8,752 nucleotides of DNA from JBFHRB01 sp041591915 (GCA_041591915.1 JBFHRB010000142.1:1-8752), one strand, 5' to 3'; shown: positions 1-7,315, numbered from the stretch's first letter. The notes: generated from the sequence alone by a model not told the origin. Numbers and translations: made by a program.

Positions 1-591
1 CCCGCTGCGGCTCCGGCCCCGGTTGCTCCCGCTCCGGTTGACCCCGCTCCCGTTGCTCCGGCCCCGGCCCCCGCGCCCGCCTCGGCTCCGGCCCCGGTTG
101 CTCCCGCTCCGGTTGACCCTGCTCCCGTTGCTCCGGCCCCGTCCCCGGCCGCTGCGCCCGTCGAGCCGGCTCCTGCTCCGGCCCCGGCTCCCGCCGAGGC
201 TCCGGTCGCCGCGCCCGTCGCGGCCCCGGCCCCGGCTCCGGTCGCCCCGGCCCCGGCTCCGGTCGCCCCGGCGGCGCCCGACGCCCTCTCTGGTTCGGCC
301 GCCCGTGTCCTCGAAGCTGCACCGTCGTTCGCCACCGACCTCGACAGGGACTCGGCCGGCAGCGTCACCGTCGCCGCAGCACCGGCTCCGGTCGCCCCGG
401 CGGCACCCGACGTCGCTCGAACTGCCGGCGAGGCCAACGCGCCGGCACCCGCCGACATCCAGGTCACGGCCGGTGAGCTGCCGCGCACCGGTGCGAGCAC
501 CTGGGTGCACGCCATCGTCGCCCTCGTGATGATGCTGTCCGGCATGGCGATCCTGCGCCGCTCGCCGAAGCAGGAGGCCGGGCAGGCCTGA
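1..591 (+). CDS. LPXTG-type sortase-anchored Pro/Ala-rich surface protein (5' partial)
   Basis: This is the C-terminal 196 codons of a secreted protein that is covalently attached to peptidoglycan by a sortase. Reading frame 1 is open from the window edge to TGA at 589-591, so the start, signal peptide and any functional head domain lie upstream. About the first 95 residues are an Ala/Pro/Val spacer (PAPVAPAPVDPAPVAP style), typical of stalks that hold a domain away from the wall. A less repetitive stretch follows (about residues 96-155). The sorting signal is LPRTG at 478-492, then a hydrophobic helix (WVHAIVALVMMLSGMAIL) and a basic tail beginning RRSPK, which is the classic motif-helix-charge order. 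Codon use is odd in the first 180 bases: GCT and GTT are frequent, whereas the rest of the window prefers GCC, GTC and GTG. A strong hairpin follows the stop. The anchoring call is firm; the protein's own function is unknown because its head is missing. Confidence 0.88.
   Translation, partial: PAAAPAPVAPAPVDPAPVAPAPAPAPASAPAPVAPAPVDPAPVAPAPSPAAAPVEPAPAPAPAPAEAPVAAPVAAPAPAPVAPAPAPVAPAAPDALSGSAARVLEAAPSFATDLDRDSAGSVTVAAAPAPVAPAAPDVARTAGEANAPAPADIQVTAGELPRTGASTWVHAIVALVMMLSGMAILRRSPKQEAGQA
8..141 (+). repeat. In-frame 75-bp-period direct repeat in the Pro/Ala stalk
   Basis: A 59-base unit at 8-66 recurs at 83-141 with one mismatch (C45 against T120). The period is 75 bases, exactly 25 codons, so copy-number change would keep the frame and alter stalk length. 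Identity at the DNA level, including wobble bases, suggests recent duplication or gene conversion rather than convergent amino-acid composition. Confidence 0.85.
228..269 (+). repeat. 21-bp tandem repeat (7 codons) in the stalk
   Basis: Two exact, adjacent 21-base copies lie at 228-248 and 249-269, encoding a PAPAPVA-type heptad. A longer related unit of 31 bases, starting CCGGCTCCGG and ending CCCGACG, occurs at 253-283 and again at 382-412 with one G/A difference. These are further in-frame repeats of the same surface protein. Confidence 0.8.
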
Positions 592-606
592 TCGACAGCA
601 TGAACC

Positions 607-638
607 AGAAGGGCTGACCCCGGCGGGTCAGCCCTTCT
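607..638. terminator. Bidirectional hairpin terminator between convergent genes
   Basis: The stem arms AGAAGGGCTGACCC (607-620) and GGGTCAGCCCTTCT (625-638) are perfectly complementary over 14 bp and enclose a CGGC loop. On the + strand a moderately T-rich run (CTTGTTC) follows, so it can act as an intrinsic terminator for the LPXTG gene. On the - strand it overlaps the last codons and stop (628-630) of the amidohydrolase gene, and no T-run follows on that side. Confidence 0.8.
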
Positions 639-1917
639 TGTTCGCCTTGCGCAGCACCTCGTTGATGTCACTGGCCTTCGGGCTGTTCTTCAGCCGCTCG
701 GACGACCGGAACGTGACGTCGACGTGCGTGGCCTGGGCCCGCAGCGCCCCGACCGTCGCGGCCGCCGGGTCGATGTGGGTGAAGGGGTCGAAGTCGAACA
801 CGCGCATGGCGTTGCGGTGCGTGATCTTGTCGATCTCCTCGCGGGTCAGCCCATCGAGGTGCTTCATGACCGACTCGGGGGAGTTCGGCCACGACGAGTC
901 CGAGTGCGGGTAGTCGCACTCCCACGTGATGTTGTCGATGCCGACGTGGTCGCGCAGCTCGATGCCGACGTGGTCGTCGATGAAGCAGAACGTCACGTGC
1001 TCCTTGATGATCTGCGAGGGGAGCTGGTCGCCGAAGTCGCGACCGAGCCACGAGTTGTGCCGCTGGTAGACGTAGTCGACGCGCTCGAGGATGTAGGGGA
1101 TCCAGCCGATCCCGCCCTCGCTCAGCACGATCCGCAGGTCCGGGTACCGCTGGAGCACGCCGGAGTAGAGGACGTCAGCGAGGGCCTGCATCGTGTTCAT
1201 CGGCTGCAGCGCGATCATGACGTCGATCGGGGCGTCGGGAGCGGTCCGTACCAGCGATGACGACGACCCGATGTGGAGCAGGATCGCCGTGCCCGCGTCC
1301 TGGCAGGCGGCGAAGAACGGGTCCCAGTGCTCGACCTGGTGCCACGAGGGCCAGCCCAGCTTGCTGGGGTTCTCGGAGAACGTGACCGCGTGGCAGCCCT
1401 TGGCGGCGACGCGCTGGACCTCGTCGGCCATCAACGCCGGGTCCCAGATCGGCGGGATCGACAGCGGGATGAAGCGCCCGGGGTGTGCGCCTGCCCAGCC
1501 GTCGATGTGCCAGTCGTTGTAGGCACGCACCATCGCGAGCCCGGCGTCGAGGTCCTTCGAGCGCGAGAAGAGCTGGCCGCAGAACTGCGGGAACGACGGG
1601 AAGTTCACCGAGGCGAGCACGCCGTTGACGTTCATGTCGTCGACGCGCTTGTCGACGTCGTAGCAGCCGTCGCGGATCTCGGAGAACGCGGTCGGCTCGA
1701 AGCCCCACTCCTCGGGCGGCCGGCCAGCGACGGCGTTGAGCCCGATGTTTGGGATCTCGGTGCCGTCGTAGACCCAGACGTCGGTGCCGTCGTCCTTGGT
1801 GACGACCTTCGGTGCGGCGTCGACGTACTTCGCGGGGAGACGCCCCTCGAAGAGATCCGGTGGCTCGACGACGTGGTCGTCGACGCTGATGAGGATGAGG
1901 TCGTCCATGCTGACCAC
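628..1917 (-). CDS. Amidohydrolase family protein (PF04909-type, metal-dependent TIM barrel)
   Basis: The product is a predicted cytoplasmic hydrolase or decarboxylase of the amidohydrolase_2/ACMSD-like group, about 429 residues. The N-terminus has the subfamily hallmark SVDDHVVEPPD (His15, Glu18). Further likely metal or active-site residues are His215 in LLHIGSSSS, Glu267 in SEGGIGWIPY and Asp335 in ECDYPHSDSSWP. The usual first-strand HxH is reduced to one His, with Val17 in the second place and Glu18 next to it. I chose GTG at 1917 because AAGGGGG (1926-1932) sits 8 nt upstream; ATG at 1908 (426 aa) is the alternative but has a 17-nt spacing. The gene is divergent from the thiolase, with a palindromic operator-like site between them, and its stop lies inside a terminator hairpin. 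Related amidohydrolases often sit in aromatic, steroid or other acyl-CoA catabolic clusters. The family call is firm; substrate and reaction are unknown. Confidence 0.88.
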   Translation of the reverse strand: MVSMDDLILISVDDHVVEPPDLFEGRLPAKYVDAAPKVVTKDDGTDVWVYDGTEIPNIGLNAVAGRPPEEWGFEPTAFSEIRDGCYDVDKRVDDMNVNGVLASVNFPSFPQFCGQLFSRSKDLDAGLAMVRAYNDWHIDGWAGAHPGRFIPLSIPPIWDPALMADEVQRVAAKGCHAVTFSENPSKLGWPSWHQVEHWDPFFAACQDAGTAILLHIGSSSSLVRTAPDAPIDVMIALQPMNTMQALADVLYSGVLQRYPDLRIVLSEGGIGWIPYILERVDYVYQRHNSWLGRDFGDQLPSQIIKEHVTFCFIDDHVGIELRDHVGIDNITWECDYPHSDSSWPNSPESVMKHLDGLTREEIDKITHRNAMRVFDFDPFTHIDPAAATVGALRAQATHVDVTFRSSERLKNSPKASDINEVLRKANKKG

Positions 1918-1935
1918 GAGCGCGGCCCCCTTCTT

Positions 1936-1955
1936 CCCTGACGTTCGTGTCAGGG
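1936..1955. promoter_or_regulatory. Palindromic operator-like site, divergent amidohydrolase/thiolase promoter
   Basis: The perfect inverted repeat CCCTGAC-GTTCGT-GTCAGGG lies in the 75-bp gap between the two divergent starts. The same arms, with a 6-bp spacer that also begins with G and ends with T, recur at 7417-7436. The shared left side extends to CTTCCCTGACG. TANNNT hexamers that could be -10 elements touch it on both strands: TAGTGT at 1956-1961 (+) and TACCCT at 1952-1957 (-). A bound dimeric repressor would therefore block both promoters. The promoter hexamers themselves are weakly supported. Confidence 0.72.
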
Positions 1956-1992
1956 TAGTGTCCCGGCATCCCGGTGAGGAAGTGAGCCGCCC

Positions 1993-3159
1993 GTGAGTCC
2001 GACGCCCGTCATCGTCTCCGCCGTCCGCACCCCGATCGGCAAGGCCGGTCGCAGCCTCGCCCCGCTGGGGGCGGCGCAGCTGGGGAAGGTCGCCGTGGTC
2101 GAGGCGCTGCGCCGTTCGGGCGTGCCGACCGAGGACGTCCAGGACCTCGCGCTGGGCGAGGTGCTGCAGGGCGGCGGTGACATGGCCCGCTACATCACGA
2201 CGGAGGTGGGCCTCGACCACATCCCCGGCGTGGCCGTGCAGCGCCAGTGCGCGAGTGGCCTGCAGGCGGTCAGCCAGGTCGCCGCGGACATCGCCGCCGG
2301 CATGATCTCGGCCGGCATCGGCGGCGGCGCCGAGTCGATGACGCAGATGCCCCAGGTCATGCGGCGCTCGCCGTACCCCTTCGGCGGCGTCGAGCCGTGG
2401 GTCTCGCCGAGCCACCCCGACTCGCCCGAGGCGCCCAACATGAAGATGGGCATCACCGTGGGCGAGAACTCGGCCGAGGAGGCCGGCATCACCCGCGAGG
2501 AGCAGGACGAGTGGTCCTACCACTCGCACCAGCGCGCCATCGCGGCCACGGACGACGGCCGGTTCGCCGAGGAGATCGTGCCGGTCGAGGTGCCCGTGGG
2601 TCGCGGCGAGACGCGGACCGTCGACACGGACGAGCACCCGCGCCGAGACACCACACCGGAGAGGCTCGCGAAGCTGCCCGCCCTCTTCAAGCCCGGCGGC
2701 ACGGTCACGGCCGGCAATTCGAGCGGCATCAACGACGGCGCCGCGGCGCTCGTCCTGACCTCCGACACCTACGCGGCCGAACACGGCCTCGACGTGCTGG
2801 CCAGCATCCGCTCGTGGGCCTCCGTGGGCGTCGAGCCACGCCGCACGGGCCTCGCCCCGACCGTCGCGATCCCCACGGCCCTCGAGCGTGCCGGCCTCAC
2901 CACCGACGACGTCGACCTCGTCGAGATCAACGAGGCGTTCGCGTCGATGGCGGTCGCCTGCGCGCGCATCCTGGGCTTCGACCACGACATCGTGAACGTC
3001 AACGGCGGGGCGGTCGGCCTCGGCCACCCGGTGGCCTGCTCCGGCGCGCGCGTCCTCGTGACGCTCGTCCACGAACTCCGTCGCCGCGGCGGCGGCATCG
3101 GGGTGGCCAGCCTGTGCGCCGGCGGAGGCATGGGCGCGGCCATGGTCGTCGAGGTCTAG
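1993..3159 (+). CDS. Thiolase (acetyl-CoA acetyltransferase / 3-ketoacyl-CoA thiolase)
   Basis: This is a 388-residue catalytic thiolase that would cleave a 3-ketoacyl-CoA with CoA, or run the reverse Claisen condensation. All hallmarks are present: the nucleophile Cys86 in QRQCASGLQAV, the GNSSGINDGA loop (241-250), INEAF (312-316), His345 in GLGHPVACSGARV, and the proton-shuttling Cys375 in LCAGGGMGAAMV. Length matches the roughly 390-residue family norm. The start is GTG at 1993, preceded by GAGGAAG (1976-1982); an in-frame TGA at 1975-1977 excludes an earlier start. It is divergent from the amidohydrolase across the palindromic site and converges on the oligopeptidase gene, with TAG stops overlapping by 4 bp. 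Gene context favours a degradative role in acyl-CoA shortening over acetoacetyl-CoA synthesis, but chain specificity cannot be read from the sequence. Confidence 0.93.
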   Translation: MSPTPVIVSAVRTPIGKAGRSLAPLGAAQLGKVAVVEALRRSGVPTEDVQDLALGEVLQGGGDMARYITTEVGLDHIPGVAVQRQCASGLQAVSQVAADIAAGMISAGIGGGAESMTQMPQVMRRSPYPFGGVEPWVSPSHPDSPEAPNMKMGITVGENSAEEAGITREEQDEWSYHSHQRAIAATDDGRFAEEIVPVEVPVGRGETRTVDTDEHPRRDTTPERLAKLPALFKPGGTVTAGNSSGINDGAAALVLTSDTYAAEHGLDVLASIRSWASVGVEPRRTGLAPTVAIPTALERAGLTTDDVDLVEINEAFASMAVACARILGFDHDIVNVNGGAVGLGHPVACSGARVLVTLVHELRRRGGGIGVASLCAGGGMGAAMVVEV

Positions 3160-5249
3160 GCCAGGTCGAAGACCTTCAACAGGAACGCGTAGACCTCGGC
3201 GTACTCCTCGAGGCGCTGGAAGCGGCCGGACTTCCCGCCGTGGCCGGCCTCCATGTTGATCTTCATGAGCGCGAGGTTGTCGTCGGTCTTGGTCGCCCGA
3301 AGCCGGGCGACCCACTTGGCCGGCTCCCAGTACGTGACCCGCGGGTCGCTCAGCCCACCGTCGACCCAGAAGTGGGGGTAGTCCTTGGCCTCGACGTTGT
3401 CGTAGGGCGAGTAGGCGCGGATCGCGTCGAAGGCCTCGCGTGACTCGATCGGGTTGCCCCACTCCGGCCACTCCGGCGGCGTCAGCGGCAGCGTGTCGTC
3501 GAGCATCGTCGCGAGCACGTCGACGAACGGGACCTCGGCCACGATCGCGTGGAACAGGTCCGGCCGCAGGTTCGCGACGGCGCCCATCAGCATCCCGCCG
3601 GCCGAGCCGCCCATCGCGGCGATCCGACCGGCCGACGTGAAGCCCTCCGCGGCGAGGTGCTCGCCGCAGGCGACGAAGTCGAGGAACGTGTTGACCTTCT
3701 TCTCGCGCTTGCCGTCCGTGTACCAGCGGTGGCCCTTCTCCTTGCCGCCGCGGATGTGCGCGACGGCGTAGACGAAGCCGCGGTCGACGAGCGAGAGTCG
3801 GACGACCGAGAAGTCCGCGGGGATCGAGTGGCCGTAGGAGCCGTACCCGTAGAGTAGGCACGGCGCCGAGCCGTCGAGCGGCGTGTCGCGGTGGTGCAGC
3901 ACGGTGATCGGGACCGTCTCGCCGTCGTGGGAGGTCGCCTGGAGCCGGCGGGCCACGTAGTCCGCGGGGTCGTGGCCCGACGGGACCTCCTGCTCCTTCA
4001 CGAGCACGCGCTCGCGGGTCTCGACGTCGTAGTCCCACGTCTGGCTCGGCGTGGTCGGCGACTCGTAGCTGAACCGGATGGTCGTCGTGTCGTACTCGTA
4101 TCCGGCGGACAGGCCGAGCGCGTACGCCTCCTCGTCGAACGCGATCTCGTGCGTCTCCCCGTCCGAGAGCCGCCGCACGACGATCCGCGGGAGGGCGTCG
4201 CGACGCTCCATCCAGACGAGGTGGTCCGCCAGGACCGAGTGCGACAGGATCAGTGTGCCGGGGCGGTGGGGGACGAGGTCCTGCCAGTTGTCGGCCCCTG
4301 GCTCGGCCAGCGGCGCCGTGGCGAGCTTGAAGTCCTCGGCCCCGTCGGCGTTGGTGAGGATGATCAGCCGGTCGCCGTGACGGTCGACGTCGTACTCGAC
4401 CTCGTCACGTCGTGCCGCCACGAGGCGTGGCTCGGCGGTGAAGTCGTCGGACGGGATGATCCGGAGCTCGGACGACTCGTGGTCGTTCAGCGAGATCACC
4501 GCGAGCGAGCGGTCCTGCGTCATCCCCACGCCCACGAACTTCCCGGGGTCATCCGACCGGAAGATCTCCACGTCGGCGTCCGCGGACGTGCCCACCCGGT
4601 GCATCCGCACGGCGTACGGCCGCATGTTCTCGTCGCGGACGCCGTACAGGAACGCATCGCCCGCGCGGTTCCAGATGCCGTACCCGGTCGTCCCCTCGAC
4701 GACGTCGTCCAGCTCCACGCCCGTCTCGAGGTCCCGCACCCGCAGCGTGAACAGCTCGGAGCCCTGGGTGTCGAGCCCGTAGGCGAGCAGGCGGTGATCA
4801 TCGGTGTGCGTGGCGCCGCCGAGCCGGAAGTAGTTGTGTCCCTCGGCCTCGCGGTCGCCGTGGAAGTAGACGTGCTCGTCGCCGCCGTCGCGCGGGATGC
4901 GGCAGAGGATCGCGTACTGCCCGCCCGTCTCGAAGCGGCGGTAGTACGCCCAGTCGCCGTCAGGACTCGGCGGGGAGGAGTCGTCCTCCTTGATCCGGCC
5001 CTTCATCTCCTCGAACAGCGCCTTCTGCAGCACCTCCGTGTCGGCCATGACGGCCGCCGTGTAGGCGTTCTCCGCCTCCAGGTACGCCCGTACGTCCTCG
5101 CGCAGGACGGACGGGTCGCGCATGACCGCCTGCCAGTTGTCGTCGCGCAGCCAGGCGTAGTCGTCGACGAGCTCGACGCCGTGGACGGTCCGCGAGGACG
5201 GGCGTCGCTCGGCGATCGGGGGCGCGGGGAGGTCAGCGGGTGCGGTCAC
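3156..5249 (-). CDS. ptrB: Oligopeptidase B (S9A prolyl oligopeptidase family serine peptidase)
   Basis: This cytoplasmic serine peptidase would cut short peptides after Arg or Lys. The 697-residue length is close to E. coli PtrB (about 686). The order is a short N-terminal segment (TVHG..LVDDYAWLRDD, 21-37), a seven-bladed propeller (about 75-420) that limits access to small peptides, and an alpha/beta-hydrolase domain (about 425-697). The triad is visible as Ser549 in GGSAGGMLMG, Asp635 in GLSDPRVTYWEPAKW and His670 in NMEAGHGGKSGRF. The last two motifs match oligopeptidase B better than prolyl oligopeptidase. HIRGGKEKGHRWYTDGK (499-514) is the usual conserved loop. The start is GTG at 5249 with CGGAG about 10 nt upstream. 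The gene lies 84 bp downstream of the thiolase-like gene on the same strand, so read-through is possible. Nothing ties it functionally to acyl-CoA catabolism; it is probably a housekeeping passenger. Confidence 0.93.
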   Translation of the reverse strand: MTAPADLPAPPIAERRPSSRTVHGVELVDDYAWLRDDNWQAVMRDPSVLREDVRAYLEAENAYTAAVMADTEVLQKALFEEMKGRIKEDDSSPPSPDGDWAYYRRFETGGQYAILCRIPRDGGDEHVYFHGDREAEGHNYFRLGGATHTDDHRLLAYGLDTQGSELFTLRVRDLETGVELDDVVEGTTGYGIWNRAGDAFLYGVRDENMRPYAVRMHRVGTSADADVEIFRSDDPGKFVGVGMTQDRSLAVISLNDHESSELRIIPSDDFTAEPRLVAARRDEVEYDVDRHGDRLIILTNADGAEDFKLATAPLAEPGADNWQDLVPHRPGTLILSHSVLADHLVWMERRDALPRIVVRRLSDGETHEIAFDEEAYALGLSAGYEYDTTTIRFSYESPTTPSQTWDYDVETRERVLVKEQEVPSGHDPADYVARRLQATSHDGETVPITVLHHRDTPLDGSAPCLLYGYGSYGHSIPADFSVVRLSLVDRGFVYAVAHIRGGKEKGHRWYTDGKREKKVNTFLDFVACGEHLAAEGFTSAGRIAAMGGSAGGMLMGAVANLRPDLFHAIVAEVPFVDVLATMLDDTLPLTPPEWPEWGNPIESREAFDAIRAYSPYDNVEAKDYPHFWVDGGLSDPRVTYWEPAKWVARLRATKTDDNLALMKINMEAGHGGKSGRFQRLEEYAEVYAFLLKVFDLA

Positions 5250-5291
5250 GGGCGACGGCTCCGGTCGGGGTGACGTGCGTCGGGGCAGTCG

Positions 5292-5310
5292 GCGACGGTA
5301 CCTCCGTCGC
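5292..5310. repeat. Short inverted repeat between thiolase-like gene and ptrB
   Basis: The arms GCGACGG and CCGTCGC are separated by TACCT in the 84-bp gap. No T-run follows on either strand, so it is a weak terminator candidate, and its sequence is unrelated to the CCCTGAC/GTCAGGG palindromes. It could be an attenuating hairpin or an operator for ptrB, or chance in GC-rich DNA. Confidence 0.3.
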
Positions 5311-5333
5311 GGACGTCGACGCGGGTGCCCCGG

Positions 5334-6500
5334 CTAGAGCGTCGCCTCGGTCCCGAGCAGCACGGTGGAGGCGGAGCTGAACCAGCCCCCGGTCCCGTTG
5401 ATGCACGCGACCTCGGCGCCCTCGACCTGCCGGCCTGCGGCCTGGCCGCGGAGCTGGCGCACCGCCTCGACCATGAGGAACATGCCGCGCATCCCGGGGT
5501 GGCAGTGGCTGAGGCCGCCGCCGTCGGTGTTGGTCGGCATCGCCCCGTCGAGCCGCATCGTGCCGCCCTCGAGGTACTTGCCGCCCTCGCCCTTCGCGCA
5601 GAAGCCCATGGCCTCGAAGGTCATGAGCACCATGACGGTGAAGGCGTCGTAGAACTGGCAGAGGTCGACGTCGGCAGGGGTCAGGCCGGCCCGCTGGAAC
5701 GCGAGCCCGCCGCTGATCCGCGCGGGCGAGTCGGTGAAGTCGTGCCACTCGCTCATGGTGACCATGTTCGACGCGGTCCCGGTGCCGAGCACGTACACCG
5801 GCGGCTGGCGCAGGTCCTTCGCGCGCTCCGCCGAGGTGAGCAGCACGGCTCCGCCGCCGTCGCTGCGGATGCAGCACTGCAGCTTGGTCAGGGGAGAGGC
5901 GATCGGGTCGCCGGCGAGGACGTCCTCGACCGTGAGAAGGTCCTGGTAGTAGGCCTCGGGGTTGTGGCTCGCGTTCCAGCGCGTGTCGACGGCGATGTTG
6001 GCGAGCTGCTCGAGCGTCGTGCCGAACTCGTGCATGTGCCGCTGGGCGCTCATCGCGTACTTCGAGATCAGCGAGTGCCCGTAGACGGCGTCGTACTGCG
6101 AGGGGCCGCGGGTCGAGAGCTGCAGGTTGGCGCGGCGCCGCTTCTGCTTGAGGTCCGCACGCACGGTCGAGCCGTAGACGACCAGGACGTTGTCGACCAG
6201 CCCCGCCTCGATGGCGGGGACCGCGTGCTCGAGCATGACCTCCCACGTCGATCCGCCGACGATCGTCGAGTCCACCCACGTCGGCCGCAGCCCGAGGTAC
6301 TCGGCGAGCTCCACGGGCGGGAGCGAGCCCATGCCGACCGACATCAGGCCGTCGATGTCGCCCTTGGCGAGCCCGGCGTCGGCGACGGCCCGCTGGCAGG
6401 CCTGGTAGTGGAGGTGGAAGGGGTTGGTGACGTCGACGCGGCCGATGTCGCTGAGTGCCGCGCCGACGACCGCGACCCTCCCGCGGGTCGGGTTGGTCAT
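5334..6500 (-). CDS. Thiolase-like lipid-transfer-type protein (SCP-x/Ltp family), no nucleophilic Cys
   Basis: This is a 388-residue thiolase-fold protein of the group that partners DUF35 proteins. The equivalent of the thiolase Cys loop reads STIVGGSTW (residues 78-86), so the nucleophile is replaced by Gly; a Claisen or thiolytic mechanism is therefore unlikely. Other signature segments remain: QFYDAF (Tyr284, at the NEAF position), SHCHPG (His332 and His334) and CINGTGG (Cys366). The known relative Ltp2, a steroid side-chain aldolase, also lacks thiolase chemistry, uses tyrosines and needs the DUF35 domain of ChsH2. A DUF35 gene lies at 7939-8343, so a retro-aldolase role on a beta-hydroxyacyl-CoA is a reasonable inference. 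The start is ATG at 6500, sharing ATGA with the crotonase stop; GGAAG lies 5 nt upstream. An in-frame GTG at 6512 would add 4 residues. A structural or carrier role cannot be excluded. Confidence 0.88.
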   Translation of the reverse strand: MTNPTRGRVAVVGAALSDIGRVDVTNPFHLHYQACQRAVADAGLAKGDIDGLMSVGMGSLPPVELAEYLGLRPTWVDSTIVGGSTWEVMLEHAVPAIEAGLVDNVLVVYGSTVRADLKQKRRRANLQLSTRGPSQYDAVYGHSLISKYAMSAQRHMHEFGTTLEQLANIAVDTRWNASHNPEAYYQDLLTVEDVLAGDPIASPLTKLQCCIRSDGGGAVLLTSAERAKDLRQPPVYVLGTGTASNMVTMSEWHDFTDSPARISGGLAFQRAGLTPADVDLCQFYDAFTVMVLMTFEAMGFCAKGEGGKYLEGGTMRLDGAMPTNTDGGGLSHCHPGMRGMFLMVEAVRQLRGQAAGRQVEGAEVACINGTGGWFSSASTVLLGTEATL

Positions 6501-7309
6501 CGCAGCTTCCACTCGACGCGCTTGCCGCTGCTGAACACCTTCTGGCCCTCCATGAGCTGCTCGGGGGTGTTGCCGGCCTCGACGATGTCCACGGCGGCAC
6601 GGAGCGCGGCCTGGCGTCCGACCTCTGCGGCCGTCCAGGCCGACCGCACCGTGGCCTGCACGGCGAGGTTGGGCTGGCCGGCGATGGTCCGGGCGACGTG
6701 GCCGGCGGCGTCGAGCAGCTGCTCGCGCGGCACGACCTCGCTGACGAACCCGATCTGGTGGGCGCGCTGGGCCGACAGGCGCTCGTAGCCGCCCATGAGC
6801 TGCATCCGCAGCACCTCGCCCAGCGGCATCTTCTGGGCGATGTGGACGGTCTCGAACACGGCGGCCATGCCGTACGTGACGTGGGGGTCGAAGAAGGTCG
6901 CGTCCTCGGCGGCGACGATGATGTCGACCTCGCCGAGCAGGTAGAAGGCCCCGCCGCAGGCCATGCCGTTGACCGCGGCGATGACCGGCTTCCAGAGGTC
7001 GTTGGTCTTCGGCCCGAGCTTGTAGCCCGGGTCGTCGAAGTGGAAGGGCGAGTCCTGCGCACCGATGGCCTCGGCCTTGCCGTCACCGAGCGCGGCGTCG
7101 CGGTCGATCCCGGTGCAGAACGCCCGGTCGCCCGCGGCCGTGAGCACGATCGCGTGCACATCGGGGTTGCGGCGGAACGAACGCCAGATCGACTGCAGCT
7201 CGTCGAGCATCGTGAAGTCGAAGGCGTTGAGCTTGTCCGGCCGGTTCAGCGTGACCCACGCGACCCGGTCGTCGTCGATGCGCAGGTCGACGGTCTCGAA
7301 CTCGGCCAC
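6497..7309 (-). CDS. Enoyl-CoA hydratase/isomerase (crotonase) family protein, atypical active site
   Basis: This is a 270-residue crotonase-fold protein that acts on a CoA thioester. It shows VTLNRPDKLNAF (near residues 19-30), the first oxyanion-loop segment RAFCTGID, the second NGMACGGA, and an interface helix near the C-terminus. Against rat mitochondrial enoyl-CoA hydratase, the positions of the two catalytic glutamates (144 and 164) appear as Tyr123 in GGAFYLL and His143 in FFDPHVTYG. Simple syn-hydration is therefore doubtful; hydrolysis, isomerisation or ring opening by another crotonase mechanism is possible. I prefer GTG at 7309, because GGGGAGGAG lies 6 nt upstream and MAEFETVDLRID is a typical family start. 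ATG at 7345 (282 aa) also has a GAGG about 9 nt upstream. It is first in a - strand unit with the thiolase-like gene (ATGA overlap) and is divergent from MaoC across tandem palindromes. Confidence 0.9.
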   Translation of the reverse strand: MAEFETVDLRIDDDRVAWVTLNRPDKLNAFDFTMLDELQSIWRSFRRNPDVHAIVLTAAGDRAFCTGIDRDAALGDGKAEAIGAQDSPFHFDDPGYKLGPKTNDLWKPVIAAVNGMACGGAFYLLGEVDIIVAAEDATFFDPHVTYGMAAVFETVHIAQKMPLGEVLRMQLMGGYERLSAQRAHQIGFVSEVVPREQLLDAAGHVARTIAGQPNLAVQATVRSAWTAAEVGRQAALRAAVDIVEAGNTPEQLMEGQKVFSSGKRVEWKLR

Positions 7310-7315
7310 GCGCCG

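Noticed and set aside
1..300. Repeats considered as a CRISPR array
   Set aside because: The units are in-frame parts of a Pro/Ala stalk, with no unique spacers of constant length and no cas genes.
23..529. Arg/Pro/Leu-rich open frame over the stalk repeats
   Set aside because: It is the +1 shadow of the LPXTG gene; the genuine frame carries the sorting signal and membrane helix.
1936..1955. Palindromes as intrinsic terminators
   Set aside because: Arms are only 7-10 bp, no T-run follows, and both lie upstream of divergent genes, so an operator role fits better.
1918..4038. Open frame on - continuing upstream of the amidohydrolase start, over 700 further codons
   Set aside because: It is antisense to the thiolase and out of frame with ptrB, very rich in Arg, Ala, Gly and Asp, and shows no domain. 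It is a high-GC shadow, not an N-terminal fusion.
3891..5273. 460-codon + frame antisense to ptrB
   Set aside because: Composition is Val/Arg/Asp/Gly-rich with no motifs, mirrored from the GC-biased wobble positions of ptrB.
5233..7161. 642-codon - frame across the crotonase and thiolase-like genes
   Set aside because: It is an out-of-frame shadow, Arg- and Ser-rich, while the two real genes in the other frames have clear family motifs.
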